Shown here in pieces: positions 7,005-16,036 of a stretch of DNA of 64,000 nucleotides. The position numbers and the translations under genes were made by a program. The stretch lies in contig NZ_JANUGW010000011.1 of assembly GCF_024753285.1 (NCBI RefSeq), positions 119,118 to 183,117 of the forward strand. The letters run 5' to 3'. Source of the DNA: Massilia pinisoli. Its GTDB lineage: Bacteria > Pseudomonadota > Gammaproteobacteria > Burkholderiales > Burkholderiaceae_D. Below the pieces are notes generated by a model that was not told where the DNA came from, made no database searches, and worked only from the letters and a program-made list of their open reading frames with translations. The first letter of the stretch is position 1. Each line of letters starts with the position of its first letter.

Positions 7005-9689
7005 ATGCGCAAGCCCTTGCTGGGCGCGGTGCTGTCGTGCGCGTTCGCCGCGCACGCCGCCGCGCCGTCGACCACCTTTGCTGACGTCGCAGCCCATCTC
7101 CAGGCGCCGCCGCCGGACGCCCGCCCGATGATGCGCTGGTGGTGGTTCGGCCCAGCCGTCCAGAAACCTGAGCTGGAACGCGAGATCCTCGCGATGAAGG
7201 CCGGCGGTATCGGCGGCTTCGAGATCCAGCCCGTCTATCCGATGGAACTGGACGACGCCGCGCGCGGCATCCGCAACGTGCCGTATATGTCGGCCGACTT
7301 CCTCGATGCCGTGGCATTCGCCAACAAGACGGGCCGCGCCAACGGCATGCGCGTCGACATGACCCTCGCGAGCGGCTGGCCATATGGCGGCCCGCACGTC
7401 GCGGTGGCCGATGCGGCGGCGCGGCTGCGCCAGGCCGTCGTCGATGTGCCGGCCGGTGCGAAGAGCGTCGCGCTGCCGGCCGTGGCGAACGGCGAGAAGC
7501 TGATCGCCGCCTTCGTCGGCACCGCCGTCGATCCCTCCGCATTGAGGCCGCTGACGGTGCGGGCCGGCGTTGATGGCCGCGCGCCGATCGCGCCCGCGCA
7601 CGAGCCGCGCAAGCTCGTCGTCTACATCGCGAGCCGCACGGGCCAGCAGGTCAAGCGCGCGGCGCTGGGTGCGGAAGGCTTCGTGCTCGACCACCTGAGC
7701 CGCAACGCGGTCGACCACCATCTGGCGACGGTCGCCGAACCGTTGCTGAAGGCATTCGGCGACACGCCGCCGTATGCCGTGTTCTCGGACAGTCTCGAGG
7801 TGTACAACACCGACTGGACCGATGACTTCGCCGCAGAATTCAAGAAACGCCGCGGCTATGACATCGTGCCGCACCTGCCGGCCGTCTTCACGGGACAGGG
7901 ACCGGACGCCGCGGCCGTCCGCCACGACTGGGCGCTGACGCAGACGGAGCTCGCGAACGAGCGCTATCTCACGCCGATCGACGACTGGGCGCGGGCGCAC
8001 GGCACCCGCTTCCGCTCGCAGACGTATGGCGAGCCGGCCGTCTCGCTGTCCAGCAACCGCCTCGTCGCGCTGCCGGAAGGCGAGGGGCCGCAATTCCGCG
8101 AATTCTCGTTCACGCGCCTCGCGACATCAAGCGGTCATCTGTACGGCCGCCCCGTGATCTCGGCCGAGACGTGGACGTGGCTTCATTCGCCCGCATTCGC
8201 CGCGACGCCCCTGGACATGAAGGCCGAGGCGGACCGTATGCTGCTGCAGGGCGTGAACCAGTTTGTCGGGCACGGCTGGCCATACACGCCGCCCGGCACG
8301 CCGGAACCCGGCTATGCGTTCTATGCGGCCGCGGTGTTCAACGACCACAACCCGTGGTGGAACGTGATGCCCGACGTGACGGGCTATCTGACGCGCATGA
8401 GCTGGTTGATGCGCCAGGGCGAGCCGGCAAACCAGGTCGCCGTGCTGCTGCCGAACGACGACGTCTACGCGTCGCTCGTGCCGGGCAAGGTGTCGCTGTC
8501 GGCCGAGATGCACAACTACGTGACGCCGGCGCTCACGGGTCAGATCCTCGACGCGGGCCAGAACCTCGACTACATCGACGCGGACGCGATCCTCGCGCTG
8601 GGCGTGCGCCATCCCGTGCTCGTGATGCCGCACGTGACGCGGCTCGCGCCCGCGGTCCTCGACAAGCTGGCCGAGTACGTACGTGGCGGCGGCAGGATCG
8701 TCGCCGTGGGCGGTCCGCCATCGCTGGCGCCCGGCTGGCTGGACGCGGCGCGCGTGTCCGCCACGGTCGCAGCGAAGGCGAAGGTCTTGTTCGCGCATCC
8801 GAACGTGCGCGTCGTCGCGGATGAGGATGCCGTCGGCGCCGCGGTCCAGGCCGTGCTCGCGCCGGACATGCGGTTGTCGGCGCAGGTGGCCGATGTCGGC
8901 TTCGTGCGCCGCAAGCTGCGCGACGCGGATATCTACTTCATTGCCAACACGAGCAACCATCCCGTGCATGCCGAGGCGACTTTCGCCGCCCGGCGGAAGG
9001 CAGCCGCATGGATCGACCCGGACAGCGGCCGCATGACGGTGGCCACCTTGCCCGCGCGGCTCGACCTGGCACCTTACGAATCGCGCGTGCTCGTGCTGGC
9101 CGACGTGTTGCCGGCCGCGCCGGCGCCCGTCGCCGCGACGATGGAAATCGCGGACCTGGGCCGCGGCTGGACGCTGCGCTTCCCGGGCCAGGACGAGGCG
9201 CAGCGGCTCGACACGCTGCGTTCGTGGACGGACGTCGACGCGACGCGCTTTTTCTCGGGTGTCGCCGCGTACGACAAGGAGGTCGACTTGACGGCGGCCC
9301 AGCTGGCATCGGCCCGCCTTATGCTGGACTTCGGTCCCGGCACGCCGTTGGAGACGACGCCGAAAGTCCCTGCGGGCATGAGGGCGATGTATGAAAGCCC
9401 CGTGCACGAAGCGGCGCAAGTCTGGGTGAACGGCCGCCACGCCGGCGCCGTGTGGCATCCGCCGTATGCCGTCGACGTGACGGGCCTGCTGCAGCCGGGC
9501 CGGAACCGCATCGAAGTCCGCGTGGGCAATTCGGCACTGAACGTGCTCGCGGGCCGCGCGCTGCCGGACTACCGGCTGCTGTCCGCCCGCTATGGCCAGC
9601 GCTTCGTGCCCCAGGATACCGCTTTGATCGCGCCGCAGCCTTCCGGCCTGCTGGGCCCCGTTAAGCTCTTCGGAGCGGTCGCGCGCTGA
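7005..9689 (+). CDS. Exported alpha-L-rhamnosidase, GH106
   Basis: An 894-aa glycoside hydrolase predicted to release L-rhamnose from rhamnogalacturonan fragments. After a signal peptide ending near AHA-AAP, the GH106 hallmark RWWWFGPAV and GGIGGFEIQPVYP appear near residues 37-80. The acidic motif VFSDSLEVYNTDW follows in the catalytic region, and the C-terminal ~150 residues look like a galactose-binding-type beta-sandwich. The frame is open upstream, but the ATG at 7005 is chosen because it begins a proper signal peptide, 14 bp after rhaI. Coupling to rhaI and rhaM supports rhamnose as product. Which linkage it cuts cannot be told from sequence. Confidence 0.85.
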   Translation: MRKPLLGAVLSCAFAAHAAAPSTTFADVAAHLQAPPPDARPMMRWWWFGPAVQKPELEREILAMKAGGIGGFEIQPVYPMELDDAARGIRNVPYMSADFLDAVAFANKTGRANGMRVDMTLASGWPYGGPHVAVADAAARLRQAVVDVPAGAKSVALPAVANGEKLIAAFVGTAVDPSALRPLTVRAGVDGRAPIAPAHEPRKLVVYIASRTGQQVKRAALGAEGFVLDHLSRNAVDHHLATVAEPLLKAFGDTPPYAVFSDSLEVYNTDWTDDFAAEFKKRRGYDIVPHLPAVFTGQGPDAAAVRHDWALTQTELANERYLTPIDDWARAHGTRFRSQTYGEPAVSLSSNRLVALPEGEGPQFREFSFTRLATSSGHLYGRPVISAETWTWLHSPAFAATPLDMKAEADRMLLQGVNQFVGHGWPYTPPGTPEPGYAFYAAAVFNDHNPWWNVMPDVTGYLTRMSWLMRQGEPANQVAVLLPNDDVYASLVPGKVSLSAEMHNYVTPALTGQILDAGQNLDYIDADAILALGVRHPVLVMPHVTRLAPAVLDKLAEYVRGGGRIVAVGGPPSLAPGWLDAARVSATVAAKAKVLFAHPNVRVVADEDAVGAAVQAVLAPDMRLSAQVADVGFVRRKLRDADIYFIANTSNHPVHAEATFAARRKAAAWIDPDSGRMTVATLPARLDLAPYESRVLVLADVLPAAPAPVAATMEIADLGRGWTLRFPGQDEAQRLDTLRSWTDVDATRFFSGVAAYDKEVDLTAAQLASARLMLDFGPGTPLETTPKVPAGMRAMYESPVHEAAQVWVNGRHAGAVWHPPYAVDVTGLLQPGRNRIEVRVGNSALNVLAGRALPDYRLLSARYGQRFVPQDTALIAPQPSGLLGPVKLFGAVAR

Positions 9690-9714
9690 CCATATCGCAG
9701 AACAGGACAGGATC

Positions 9715-10920
9715 TTGAAAACGACGTTACGACTCTCGCTGCTGGCGGCCGGTACCGCGCTGGCATTGCCGGTGCTCGCGCAGACCGCGCCGGCCTACCC
9801 GCTGCCGACGCCCGCGATGCAGGCCGTCATCGACAAGGATGTGGCGCGTCATTTCGGCGACGCGCCCGTCGATGCGGGGCCGCTCGCGACGGATTTATCG
9901 CCCGAGCTGACGCCTGCAGCCATCGACAGGGTCTTACGCAAGGTGGCCGACTGGCAGCTGGCACGCGCCCAGCCTTACTTTTCGCGCATCTGGACGGAAA
10001 GCGTGATGTACACGGGCTTCATGGCCGCGTCCGACGCGACCGGCGACCCGCGCTACCGCGACGCCATGCTCGCGATGGCGCGCCACTTCGATTTCCAGGA
10101 ACGCGACCGCCTGCCGAACGCGGACGACCTGTCGATCGCGCAGACCTACCTCGACCTGTACTTCCAGGAGAAGAGCCCGGGCATGCTGCGGCTGACGAAG
10201 GCCGAGATGGACGACCTGCTGCCGCTGGCCACGTTGAAACCGAACGATGCGCGCATCCCGTGGTGGTGGTGCGACGCGCTGTTCATGGCGCCGCCCGTGT
10301 GGGCCAAGATGTTCCGTGCGACGGGCGAGCGCAAATACCTCGACTACATGCACGTGAACTGGAAGCGCACGTACGACCAGCTGTACGACAAGGACGAGCA
10401 CCTGTACGCGCGCGACGCGGGCTACAAGACCAAGCGCGAACCGAACGGCAAGAAGGTGTTCTGGTCGCGCGGCGAAGGCTGGGTGATGGGCGGCCTCGCA
10501 CGCGTGCTGGACTACGTGCCGGCCGACGATCCGCAACGCGGCTTTTACGTGACGCAGCTGCGCGAGATGGCCGACAGGCTGGCGTCGCTGCAGGGCCCGG
10601 ACGGTCTGTGGCATGCGGGCTTGCTGGACCCGGCGTCGTATCCGCTCCCTGAGACTTCCGGTTCCGCGTTGTTCGTGTACGGCATGGCGTACGGCGTGAA
10701 CCACGGCCTGCTGGACGGCGCGCGCTTCCGTCCCGTGATCGCGAAGGCCTGGGCCGGCATCGTGAAGAGCGTGTATGCGGACGGGCGCGTCGGCAATATC
10801 CAGCAGACGGGCGCGGAGCCCGCGTATTACCGGCCCACGTCGAGCTACGACTACGGCGTCGGCGGCGTCATGTTGGCCGCGGCGGAACTGAAGCGCATGG
10901 CACAGGGAGGCGCGCGATGA
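9715..10920 (+). CDS. Unsaturated rhamnogalacturonyl hydrolase, GH105 (first copy)
   Basis: A 401-aa GH105/GH88 enzyme that would remove the unsaturated galacturonate left at the non-reducing end by rhamnogalacturonan lyases. It has an (alpha/alpha)6-barrel pattern with the catalytic Asp in WWWCDALFMAPP (~residue 185) and the barrel repeats MADRLASLQGPDGLW and YGVGGVMLAAAEL. A signal peptide ending LPVLA-Q places it in the periplasm. Translation starts at a TTG (9715) behind AGGACAGGA. It ends in an ATGA overlap with rhaM. It differs clearly from the second GH105 at 16737, so the two may act on different fragments. Confidence 0.88.
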   Translation: MKTTLRLSLLAAGTALALPVLAQTAPAYPLPTPAMQAVIDKDVARHFGDAPVDAGPLATDLSPELTPAAIDRVLRKVADWQLARAQPYFSRIWTESVMYTGFMAASDATGDPRYRDAMLAMARHFDFQERDRLPNADDLSIAQTYLDLYFQEKSPGMLRLTKAEMDDLLPLATLKPNDARIPWWWCDALFMAPPVWAKMFRATGERKYLDYMHVNWKRTYDQLYDKDEHLYARDAGYKTKREPNGKKVFWSRGEGWVMGGLARVLDYVPADDPQRGFYVTQLREMADRLASLQGPDGLWHAGLLDPASYPLPETSGSALFVYGMAYGVNHGLLDGARFRPVIAKAWAGIVKSVYADGRVGNIQQTGAEPAYYRPTSSYDYGVGGVMLAAAELKRMAQGGAR

Positions 10921-11243
10921 GCGAACAGGTCGAAACCCGCGCATTCGTGATGCGCCTGAAACCGGGCAACGTGGCGGAGTACGAGCGGCGCCACGATGCC
11001 ATCTGGCCCGAGCTCGCGGACTTGCTGGGCACGTCCGGCATCCACGATTACTCGATCTTCCTCGACGAGGACACGTTGCAGCTGTTCGCCGTGCTGAAGC
11101 TGCGGCCCGGCCATACGATCGCCGCGCTGCCGGACCACCCGGTGATGCGGCGCTGGTGGGACCACATGGCGCCGCTGATGGACGTGGAGCCGGACAACCG
11201 GCCCCGCGAATGGACGCTGCGCCGCGTGTTTCACCTGCCGTGA
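10917..11243 (+). CDS. rhaM: L-rhamnose mutarotase
   Basis: A 108-aa RhaM/RhaU-type protein of the dimeric ferredoxin-like fold that interconverts alpha and beta L-rhamnopyranose, supplying the anomer used by RhaI. Family features are RLKPGNVAEYERRHDAIWPEL near the N-terminus and the paired Trp motif RRWWDHMAPLM near residue 80. Its ATG overlaps the stop of the preceding GH105 gene (ATGA), so translation is coupled. The last 13 bp overlap the 3' end of the convergent hydrolase gene. Confidence 0.93.
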   Translation: MSEQVETRAFVMRLKPGNVAEYERRHDAIWPELADLLGTSGIHDYSIFLDEDTLQLFAVLKLRPGHTIAALPDHPVMRRWWDHMAPLMDVEPDNRPREWTLRRVFHLP

Positions 11244-12169
11244 GCGGGCGCCGGGTCCAGCAGGCCCCGCGCCTTCAGCCATTCTTCAGCGCGCCGTGGC
11301 CAGTCGGACGACGTGCCGAGACCGGCGCGCATCCCCATGCCATGCCCGCCGTGCTCGAACAAATACATCTCCGCCGGCACCTTCGCGCGCGTGAGCGCCT
11401 GGTAGAACAGGATGCTGTTCTCGACGGGGACGGTGCCGTCTTCCTGCGTGTGGATCAGCAGGGTGGGCGGCGTGGCGGACGTGACCTGCGTTTCCACCGA
11501 CATCAGGCGCACCGTATCCGCCGTCGGATTGCTGCCCAACAGCGCCTTGCGCGAACCCGCATGTGTGGCCGGGCCGTCCATCGTGATCACGGGGTACAGC
11601 AGCATGAGGAAGTCCGGCCGGGCGCTGACCTTGTCCAGCTCCGCGCCGGTGCGGCCCAGCGGATGGTCGAACAGGGTGCCTGCGCTGGCCGCGAGGTGGC
11701 CGCCGGCCGAGCTGCCCATCACGCCGATACGGTCGGCCCGGATCCGGTACGTCGCGGCGTTGGCGCGCACGAGGCGCACGGCGCGCAGCACGTCGCGCAG
11801 CGGCGCCGGGTGGCCGAATTCCTGCATGCGATACTTCAGCACGAACGCGGTGATGCCGAGGGTGCCCAGCCACGCCGCGTACTGTTCGCCTTCGCGCTGC
11901 ATGGACAGCCGCACGTAGCCGCCGCCTGGAGAGACGATGACGGCGGTGCCGTTCGGCCGGTCGACGGCGGGGCCGTACACGGTCAACGTCGGTTCGCTGA
12001 CGTTCGCTACGCGGCCGTCGTCGACCCGCTCCGCGCCCAGGCCGGGCTTCGCATCCGGCACGCCTTCCGGCCACAGCGGGATGACGGCCGTTGGCGCGGC
12101 GAAGGCGGCACCGGCCGCACCGGCCGCACCGGCCGCACCGGCGAAGAGGGCGCCGGCGACGAGTTTCAT
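11231..12169 (-). CDS. Exported alpha/beta hydrolase, acetylesterase-like
   Basis: A 312-aa serine hydrolase of the acetylxylan-esterase / BD-FAE-like group, probably removing acetyl (or feruloyl) groups from pectic fragments. Visible parts are an oxyanion motif SPGGGYV, the nucleophile elbow GSSAGG, the acid in HTQEDGTVPV and the His in EHGGHGMG. A signal peptide with an Ala-Gly repeat precedes PTAVIPLWPEG. The ATG at 12169 has AGGAGACATTAC before it; an in-frame start 33 bp upstream lacks this. It faces the rha operon convergently and overlaps rhaM by 13 bp. Substrate is inferred from context. Confidence 0.8.
   Translation of the reverse strand: MKLVAGALFAGAAGAAGAAGAAFAAPTAVIPLWPEGVPDAKPGLGAERVDDGRVANVSEPTLTVYGPAVDRPNGTAVIVSPGGGYVRLSMQREGEQYAAWLGTLGITAFVLKYRMQEFGHPAPLRDVLRAVRLVRANAATYRIRADRIGVMGSSAGGHLAASAGTLFDHPLGRTGAELDKVSARPDFLMLLYPVITMDGPATHAGSRKALLGSNPTADTVRLMSVETQVTSATPPTLLIHTQEDGTVPVENSILFYQALTRAKVPAEMYLFEHGGHGMGMRAGLGTSSDWPRRAEEWLKARGLLDPAPAHGR
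12108..12143. repeat. Four 9-bp tandem units in the signal peptide coding region
   Basis: GCACCGGCC is repeated three times, then once with a final change. On the coding (minus) strand it specifies repeated Gly-Ala-Ala triplets in the hydrophobic core of the alpha/beta hydrolase signal peptide. A change in copy number would lengthen or shorten the core in frame. Confidence 0.85.
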
Positions 12170-12216
12170 GTAATGTCTCCTGTATTCATTCGAACGATTC
12201 ATCGTGGGGTCCTGAC

Positions 12217-12849
12217 ATGGTAAAGCTTGGATGGTTGGGCGGCGCGCTGTTGTGCGCGGGTCTGTTCGGTTGCGCGACGCCGCAGCCCCGTGCGGATGGC
12301 GGCCTCGGCGCGCTGGACATCGTCACGGCGCCGGCCGCGGCGCTGGACACCGTGTGGCAAGCGCGACCCGACGGCGTCATCGGCGTGGCGGGCAAGCCGT
12401 CCGGATTCATCGTCACGCGCGACGTCTACACGGACTACCGCCTGCACGTGGAATGGCGCTGGACCGGGAAGCCGGGCAACGGCGGCGTGCTGCTGCACGT
12501 GGCGTCTGGGCCGAAGGACGGCGTCTGGCCGTACAGCATCCAGGTGCAGACGAAGCACGGCAGCGTGGGCGACCTGCTGCCGATGGCCGGCGCCACCTTC
12601 CATGAACCGTTGACGACGGCGCCCGGCGCGTACCCGCCGATCAAGGCGCGCACAGCGCCCGACAGCGAGCTGGCGCCCGGCGAATGGAACACGATGGACG
12701 TGCTCGTGCGCGGCGGCTGCATCGACGTGACGATCAATGGCGTCGCGCAGAACGCCGTCACGCTCGCGCAGCCGGCAACGGGGCGCATCGGGTTCCAGCT
12801 CGAAGGCACGCCGTACGAGCTGCGCAACCTGCGCGTCGAGCGCCTGTAG
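12217..12849 (+). CDS. DUF1080-family lipoprotein (3-keto-disaccharide hydrolase / lectin-like fold)
   Basis: A 211-aa secreted lipoprotein with lipobox LFGC (Cys near residue 19). The rest is one DUF1080 domain, a concanavalin-like beta-sandwich: DYRLHVEWRWTGKPGNGGVLLH, VWPYSIQVQ and the closing RIGFQLEGTPYELRNLRVERL-type strand. DUF1080 proteins include 3-keto-glycoside hydrolases and carbohydrate-binding proteins. In this island it may bind or process pectic sugars, but no function can be assigned. The start at 12217 is chosen for its signal sequence; a weak GGGG precedes it. Divergent from the hydrolase gene with 47 bp between. Confidence 0.75.
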   Translation: MVKLGWLGGALLCAGLFGCATPQPRADGGLGALDIVTAPAAALDTVWQARPDGVIGVAGKPSGFIVTRDVYTDYRLHVEWRWTGKPGNGGVLLHVASGPKDGVWPYSIQVQTKHGSVGDLLPMAGATFHEPLTTAPGAYPPIKARTAPDSELAPGEWNTMDVLVRGGCIDVTINGVAQNAVTLAQPATGRIGFQLEGTPYELRNLRVERL

Positions 12850-12860
12850 GAGTCTTTGCA

Positions 12861-14198
12861 TCAGCGCGTGCCGCGCTTGAGCCAGGCGTCCGGCACGGGC
12901 ACGATGCAGATGTTCAGCGTGCGGCCGTCGGCGGACAGCATCGCGGACTGGATCTCGATGCGCGTGCCGTCCGGGCTGAACGTCGGATGCGGGTGGTCGG
13001 CGGCCGTCGTCTTGTGGCCGGTCGTCAGCAGGATCATCTCGTGGCTGGCCCGGTCGATCAGGTACAGGCTGCGGCTGAAATCGTCGCCGACGGCGAAGCG
13101 GCCGTCGCTGGAGCCGTGCACGTGCCAGAAGCCGCTGCCGGACGGCGTCTGCCCCACGATCTGCATCTGGCGCGTGCGCAGGTTGACGATCGCGAGGCCG
13201 CTCGGCTTCTCGCGCGTACCGGTGGCGCCCCAGCCGTCATCCTGGCCGGGATTCGCAGCGCCCACGTCCGTCGCAGGCGCGTCGATGGCCGACGCCGCGC
13301 CGGGAATCGGGCGGTGGCCCATGATGGCGAGCGCCACTTCGTCCTTGCCGATCACGGCTTCGTGCGTGACCCATTCGTACGGCGCTTCCGGGTACAAGGG
13401 ACGCAGGCCGCTGCCGTCCGCACGCACGGTCCACGTGCGCTGCGGCGACTTGCCGCCCGTTTCCCAGCAGAAGACGATCTCGCCTGGATTCCACAAGTTC
13501 GCCTGGATGTGGCCGACCTGGAACGGTACCGACACGACGTGACGGACCTCGCCCGTGCGCATGTTCACGCGCGCGATGCCCGCGGGGCCGGCGCCCATGT
13601 GGCGCGGGCCGAACGCGGGCTCCAGCTTCGTGCCCGGTGCCAGGTGGCGCGCCGCCTCGTGCGGGCCGACGCGTACGTACAGCCATTCCTCGTCCGCGTC
13701 GAGCGCCGTGTCGCCGAACGCTTCAAGAGCCGCGGGCAAGGTGGCGGCCACGCGCTGGTAGCGGGATGCGTCCTCCATATGGCCGGCCGCGCTGTCGGCC
13801 AGCACGCGCGCGAGGTCCACCTCGATCACCTGTTTGTCGTCGCCCGCGCGGCGCAGGAAATACAGCTTCATCGACTTGCGCGCCACGTTCAGCATGCCTT
13901 CGTAACCGCCTTCCGTGACCTGCACGATGGCGCCCGTCGTTTCGTTGACGGCCATCGCCTCGTTGCCGGCAAGGTGCGAGCGGAAGATCAGCCACTGGCC
14001 GTCCGCCGTCCACTGCGGGTGCGTCTGGTAGATCTTCGAATCGCCGTGCGGCTGGCTCGTGAGGAAGGTCAGATGGGTCCCCGTGACGGGGTCGACGACT
14101 TCGCGGCGCTCGGACGGAAAGCGCCGGCCGATGGCGGCGGAGGCATCGGTGGCCGCGCCGAGCAGAGCGCAAAGTGTCAATATGGCGAATGGGCGCAT
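12861..14198 (-). CDS. Exported oligogalacturonide lyase, PL22
   Basis: A 445-aa seven-bladed beta-propeller lyase that would cleave short (unsaturated) galacturonate oligomers by beta-elimination. Family-specific stretches are FLTSQPHGDSKIYQTHPQW, the metal-site region NLWNPGEIVFCWETGG and YPEAPYEWVTHEAVIG. A signal peptide (about residues 1-21, ending ASA) indicates export. This is unusual because the well-known oligogalacturonide lyases of soft-rot enterobacteria are cytoplasmic and shorter (~388 aa). AAGGAGACGGGC precedes the ATG at 14198. Convergent with the DUF1080 gene and divergent from the tandem esterase. Confidence 0.85.
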   Translation of the reverse strand: MRPFAILTLCALLGAATDASAAIGRRFPSERREVVDPVTGTHLTFLTSQPHGDSKIYQTHPQWTADGQWLIFRSHLAGNEAMAVNETTGAIVQVTEGGYEGMLNVARKSMKLYFLRRAGDDKQVIEVDLARVLADSAAGHMEDASRYQRVAATLPAALEAFGDTALDADEEWLYVRVGPHEAARHLAPGTKLEPAFGPRHMGAGPAGIARVNMRTGEVRHVVSVPFQVGHIQANLWNPGEIVFCWETGGKSPQRTWTVRADGSGLRPLYPEAPYEWVTHEAVIGKDEVALAIMGHRPIPGAASAIDAPATDVGAANPGQDDGWGATGTREKPSGLAIVNLRTRQMQIVGQTPSGSGFWHVHGSSDGRFAVGDDFSRSLYLIDRASHEMILLTTGHKTTAADHPHPTFSPDGTRIEIQSAMLSADGRTLNICIVPVPDAWLKRGTR

Positions 14199-14310
14199 GC
14201 CCGTCTCCTTGTGGTTGGGATCCGCTCATTGTTGCAGCGGCGGGCGCGCCTATCCGCTCATGTTCCTGATTCTTTGGCCGCTTGCGTTCTGGCCGTGCGC
14301 GTCGCTCGCA

Positions 14311-14316
14311 TAGAAT
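14311..14316 (+). promoter_or_regulatory. Candidate -10 box for the tandem-esterase operon
   Basis: TAGAAT followed by G, 38 bp before the ATG at 14354, in the 155-bp gap between the divergent PL22 and esterase genes. The same TAGAATG sequence precedes genes at 26814 (minus), 43931 and 56260. No good -35 is visible. Confidence 0.4.
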
Positions 14317-14353
14317 GGACCGCAGAACAGAACAACGAGACAGGAACACCGCC

Positions 14354-16036
14354 ATGCTGCTGCCCCACCTGCTGCGCGCCGTCGCCGCGCTTCTCCTGCT
14401 GATGGTCGCCACCGCCCACGCGCAACCGCTGCCCGCCGCCGTCAATACGGACCCTGCGCGCGCGCAGGTGACGTTGCCGGTGCCCGCGAACCCGGCGCTG
14501 CCGTCGCTGATCCTGATCGGCGACTCCACCGTGCGCAACGGCCGCGACGACGGCCAGGGCAAGGGCGCGGCGGGCCAGTGGGGATGGGGCAATCCGATCG
14601 CCGCCTGGTTCGACCCGGCGAAGGTCAATGTCGTCAACCGCGCCGTGGGCGGCCTGTCGAGCCGCACGTACATGACGAGCGGGCACTGGGAGCGCACGCT
14701 GGCCTTCGTCAAGCGGGGCGACATCGTCCTCATGCAGTTCGGCCACAATGACGCGAGCGCGGTGAACGACGCGAGCCGTGCGCGCGGCACCTTGCGCGGC
14801 GCGGGCGAAGAGACGGAGGAGATCGACAACCTGCTCACGCAGCAGCACGAAGTGGTGCACACCTACGGCTGGTACCTGCGCAAATACGTCGCGGACATCC
14901 GCGCGAAGGGCGCGACACCGGTGATCTGCTCGCCGATCCCGCACAAGCAGTGGGACGCGCAAGGCCATGCGAAGCGCGACCGCGACACGCATGGGGGCTG
15001 GGCCGCCGCGGTCGCGCGCGAGCAGGGCGTCGGCTTCATCGACTTGAACGACGAGGTGGCACGCCGCTACGATGCGCTGGGTCGCGACGCCGTCACGCAG
15101 CTGTTCCCGCAGACGATGCCGGACGAGCACACGCATACCAACTGGGCGGGCGCCGTGCTGAATGCGCAGGTCGTGGCCGCCGGCCTGAAGGCGCTGGGCG
15201 ATCCGCGCATCGCCGCATGGATGAAACCGCAGCCGCCTGTGAATCTGCAGCCGCCCGCGCGCGAGGACGACCGGCCCGTCGTCGATGCGGCGAGCGTGCG
15301 CGACGAGGCACCGCGCGATCCGGCGCTGCCGACACTCTTTCTCGTCGGCGATTCGACCGTGAAGAGCGGCGGCGTGCACGGCGCCATCGGCTGGGGCGAG
15401 CGCATCGCGCCGTGGTTCGATCCGCGCAAGATCAATGTCGTCAACGCGGCCATCGGCGGCCGCAGCAGCCGCACCTACTTCACGGAAGGCCGCTGGGACA
15501 AAGTGCGCGACCAGCTCAAGAAGGGCGATATCGTGCTCGTCCAGTTCGGCCACAACGACGGCGGCCGCATCGGCGACCCGGCGATGAAGAACCGCGCATC
15601 GGCGCCCGGCACAGGTTCGGAAACCGTCGAGGACACGCGCCCGGACGGCAGCAAGGAAGCCGTGCACACGTTCGGCTGGTATATGGCGCGCTACGTGGCG
15701 GATGCGAAGGGGAAGGGCGCGACGGTGATCCTCGTGTCGCCCGTGCCGCACCGCGACCGCTGGCAGGACGGCCGCGACTTCGCGACCTTTGCCGACTGGG
15801 ACCGCCAGGTGGCCGACGCGAACGGCGCGCTGTTCATGGACCTGACCTTGCTCGTGGCGGACGGCTACAAACAGATCGGCGCGGAGCGCGTAAACACCTT
15901 CTTCGCCGACGCGCGTACGCACACGAACGAAGACGGCGCCGCCTTCACCGCGCAGCGCGTCGTCGCGGGCCTGAAGGCGCTGCCGGGCAATCCGCTGGGG
16001 CCATACTTTGCCGACAAGACGGTGGCCGGCCGATGA
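14354..16036 (+). CDS. Tandem two-domain GDSL (SGNH) esterase, rhamnogalacturonan acetylesterase-like
   Basis: A 560-aa exported protein with two copies of an SGNH hydrolase domain in one chain, about residues 45-290 and 325-550. Copy one has LIGDSTVRNG, GGLSSRTYM, QFGHNDASA and DEHTHTNWAGA. Copy two has LVGDSTVKSG, GGRSSRTYF, QFGHNDGGR and DARTHTNEDGA. Single-domain relatives deacetylate rhamnogalacturonan. In both copies the Asp lies four, not three, residues before the presumed catalytic His, unlike the DxxH of classical rhamnogalacturonan acetylesterases. The ATG at 14354 gives a clean signal peptide (AGGAA upstream). It ends in ATGA overlap with the next gene. Confidence 0.85.
   Translation: MLLPHLLRAVAALLLLMVATAHAQPLPAAVNTDPARAQVTLPVPANPALPSLILIGDSTVRNGRDDGQGKGAAGQWGWGNPIAAWFDPAKVNVVNRAVGGLSSRTYMTSGHWERTLAFVKRGDIVLMQFGHNDASAVNDASRARGTLRGAGEETEEIDNLLTQQHEVVHTYGWYLRKYVADIRAKGATPVICSPIPHKQWDAQGHAKRDRDTHGGWAAAVAREQGVGFIDLNDEVARRYDALGRDAVTQLFPQTMPDEHTHTNWAGAVLNAQVVAAGLKALGDPRIAAWMKPQPPVNLQPPAREDDRPVVDAASVRDEAPRDPALPTLFLVGDSTVKSGGVHGAIGWGERIAPWFDPRKINVVNAAIGGRSSRTYFTEGRWDKVRDQLKKGDIVLVQFGHNDGGRIGDPAMKNRASAPGTGSETVEDTRPDGSKEAVHTFGWYMARYVADAKGKGATVILVSPVPHRDRWQDGRDFATFADWDRQVADANGALFMDLTLLVADGYKQIGAERVNTFFADARTHTNEDGAAFTAQRVVAGLKALPGNPLGPYFADKTVAGR

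Noticed and set aside
11231..11243. Possible frameshift where rhaM and the hydrolase gene overlap
   Set aside because: Both proteins end at normal family length; the overlap is tail-to-tail on opposite strands.
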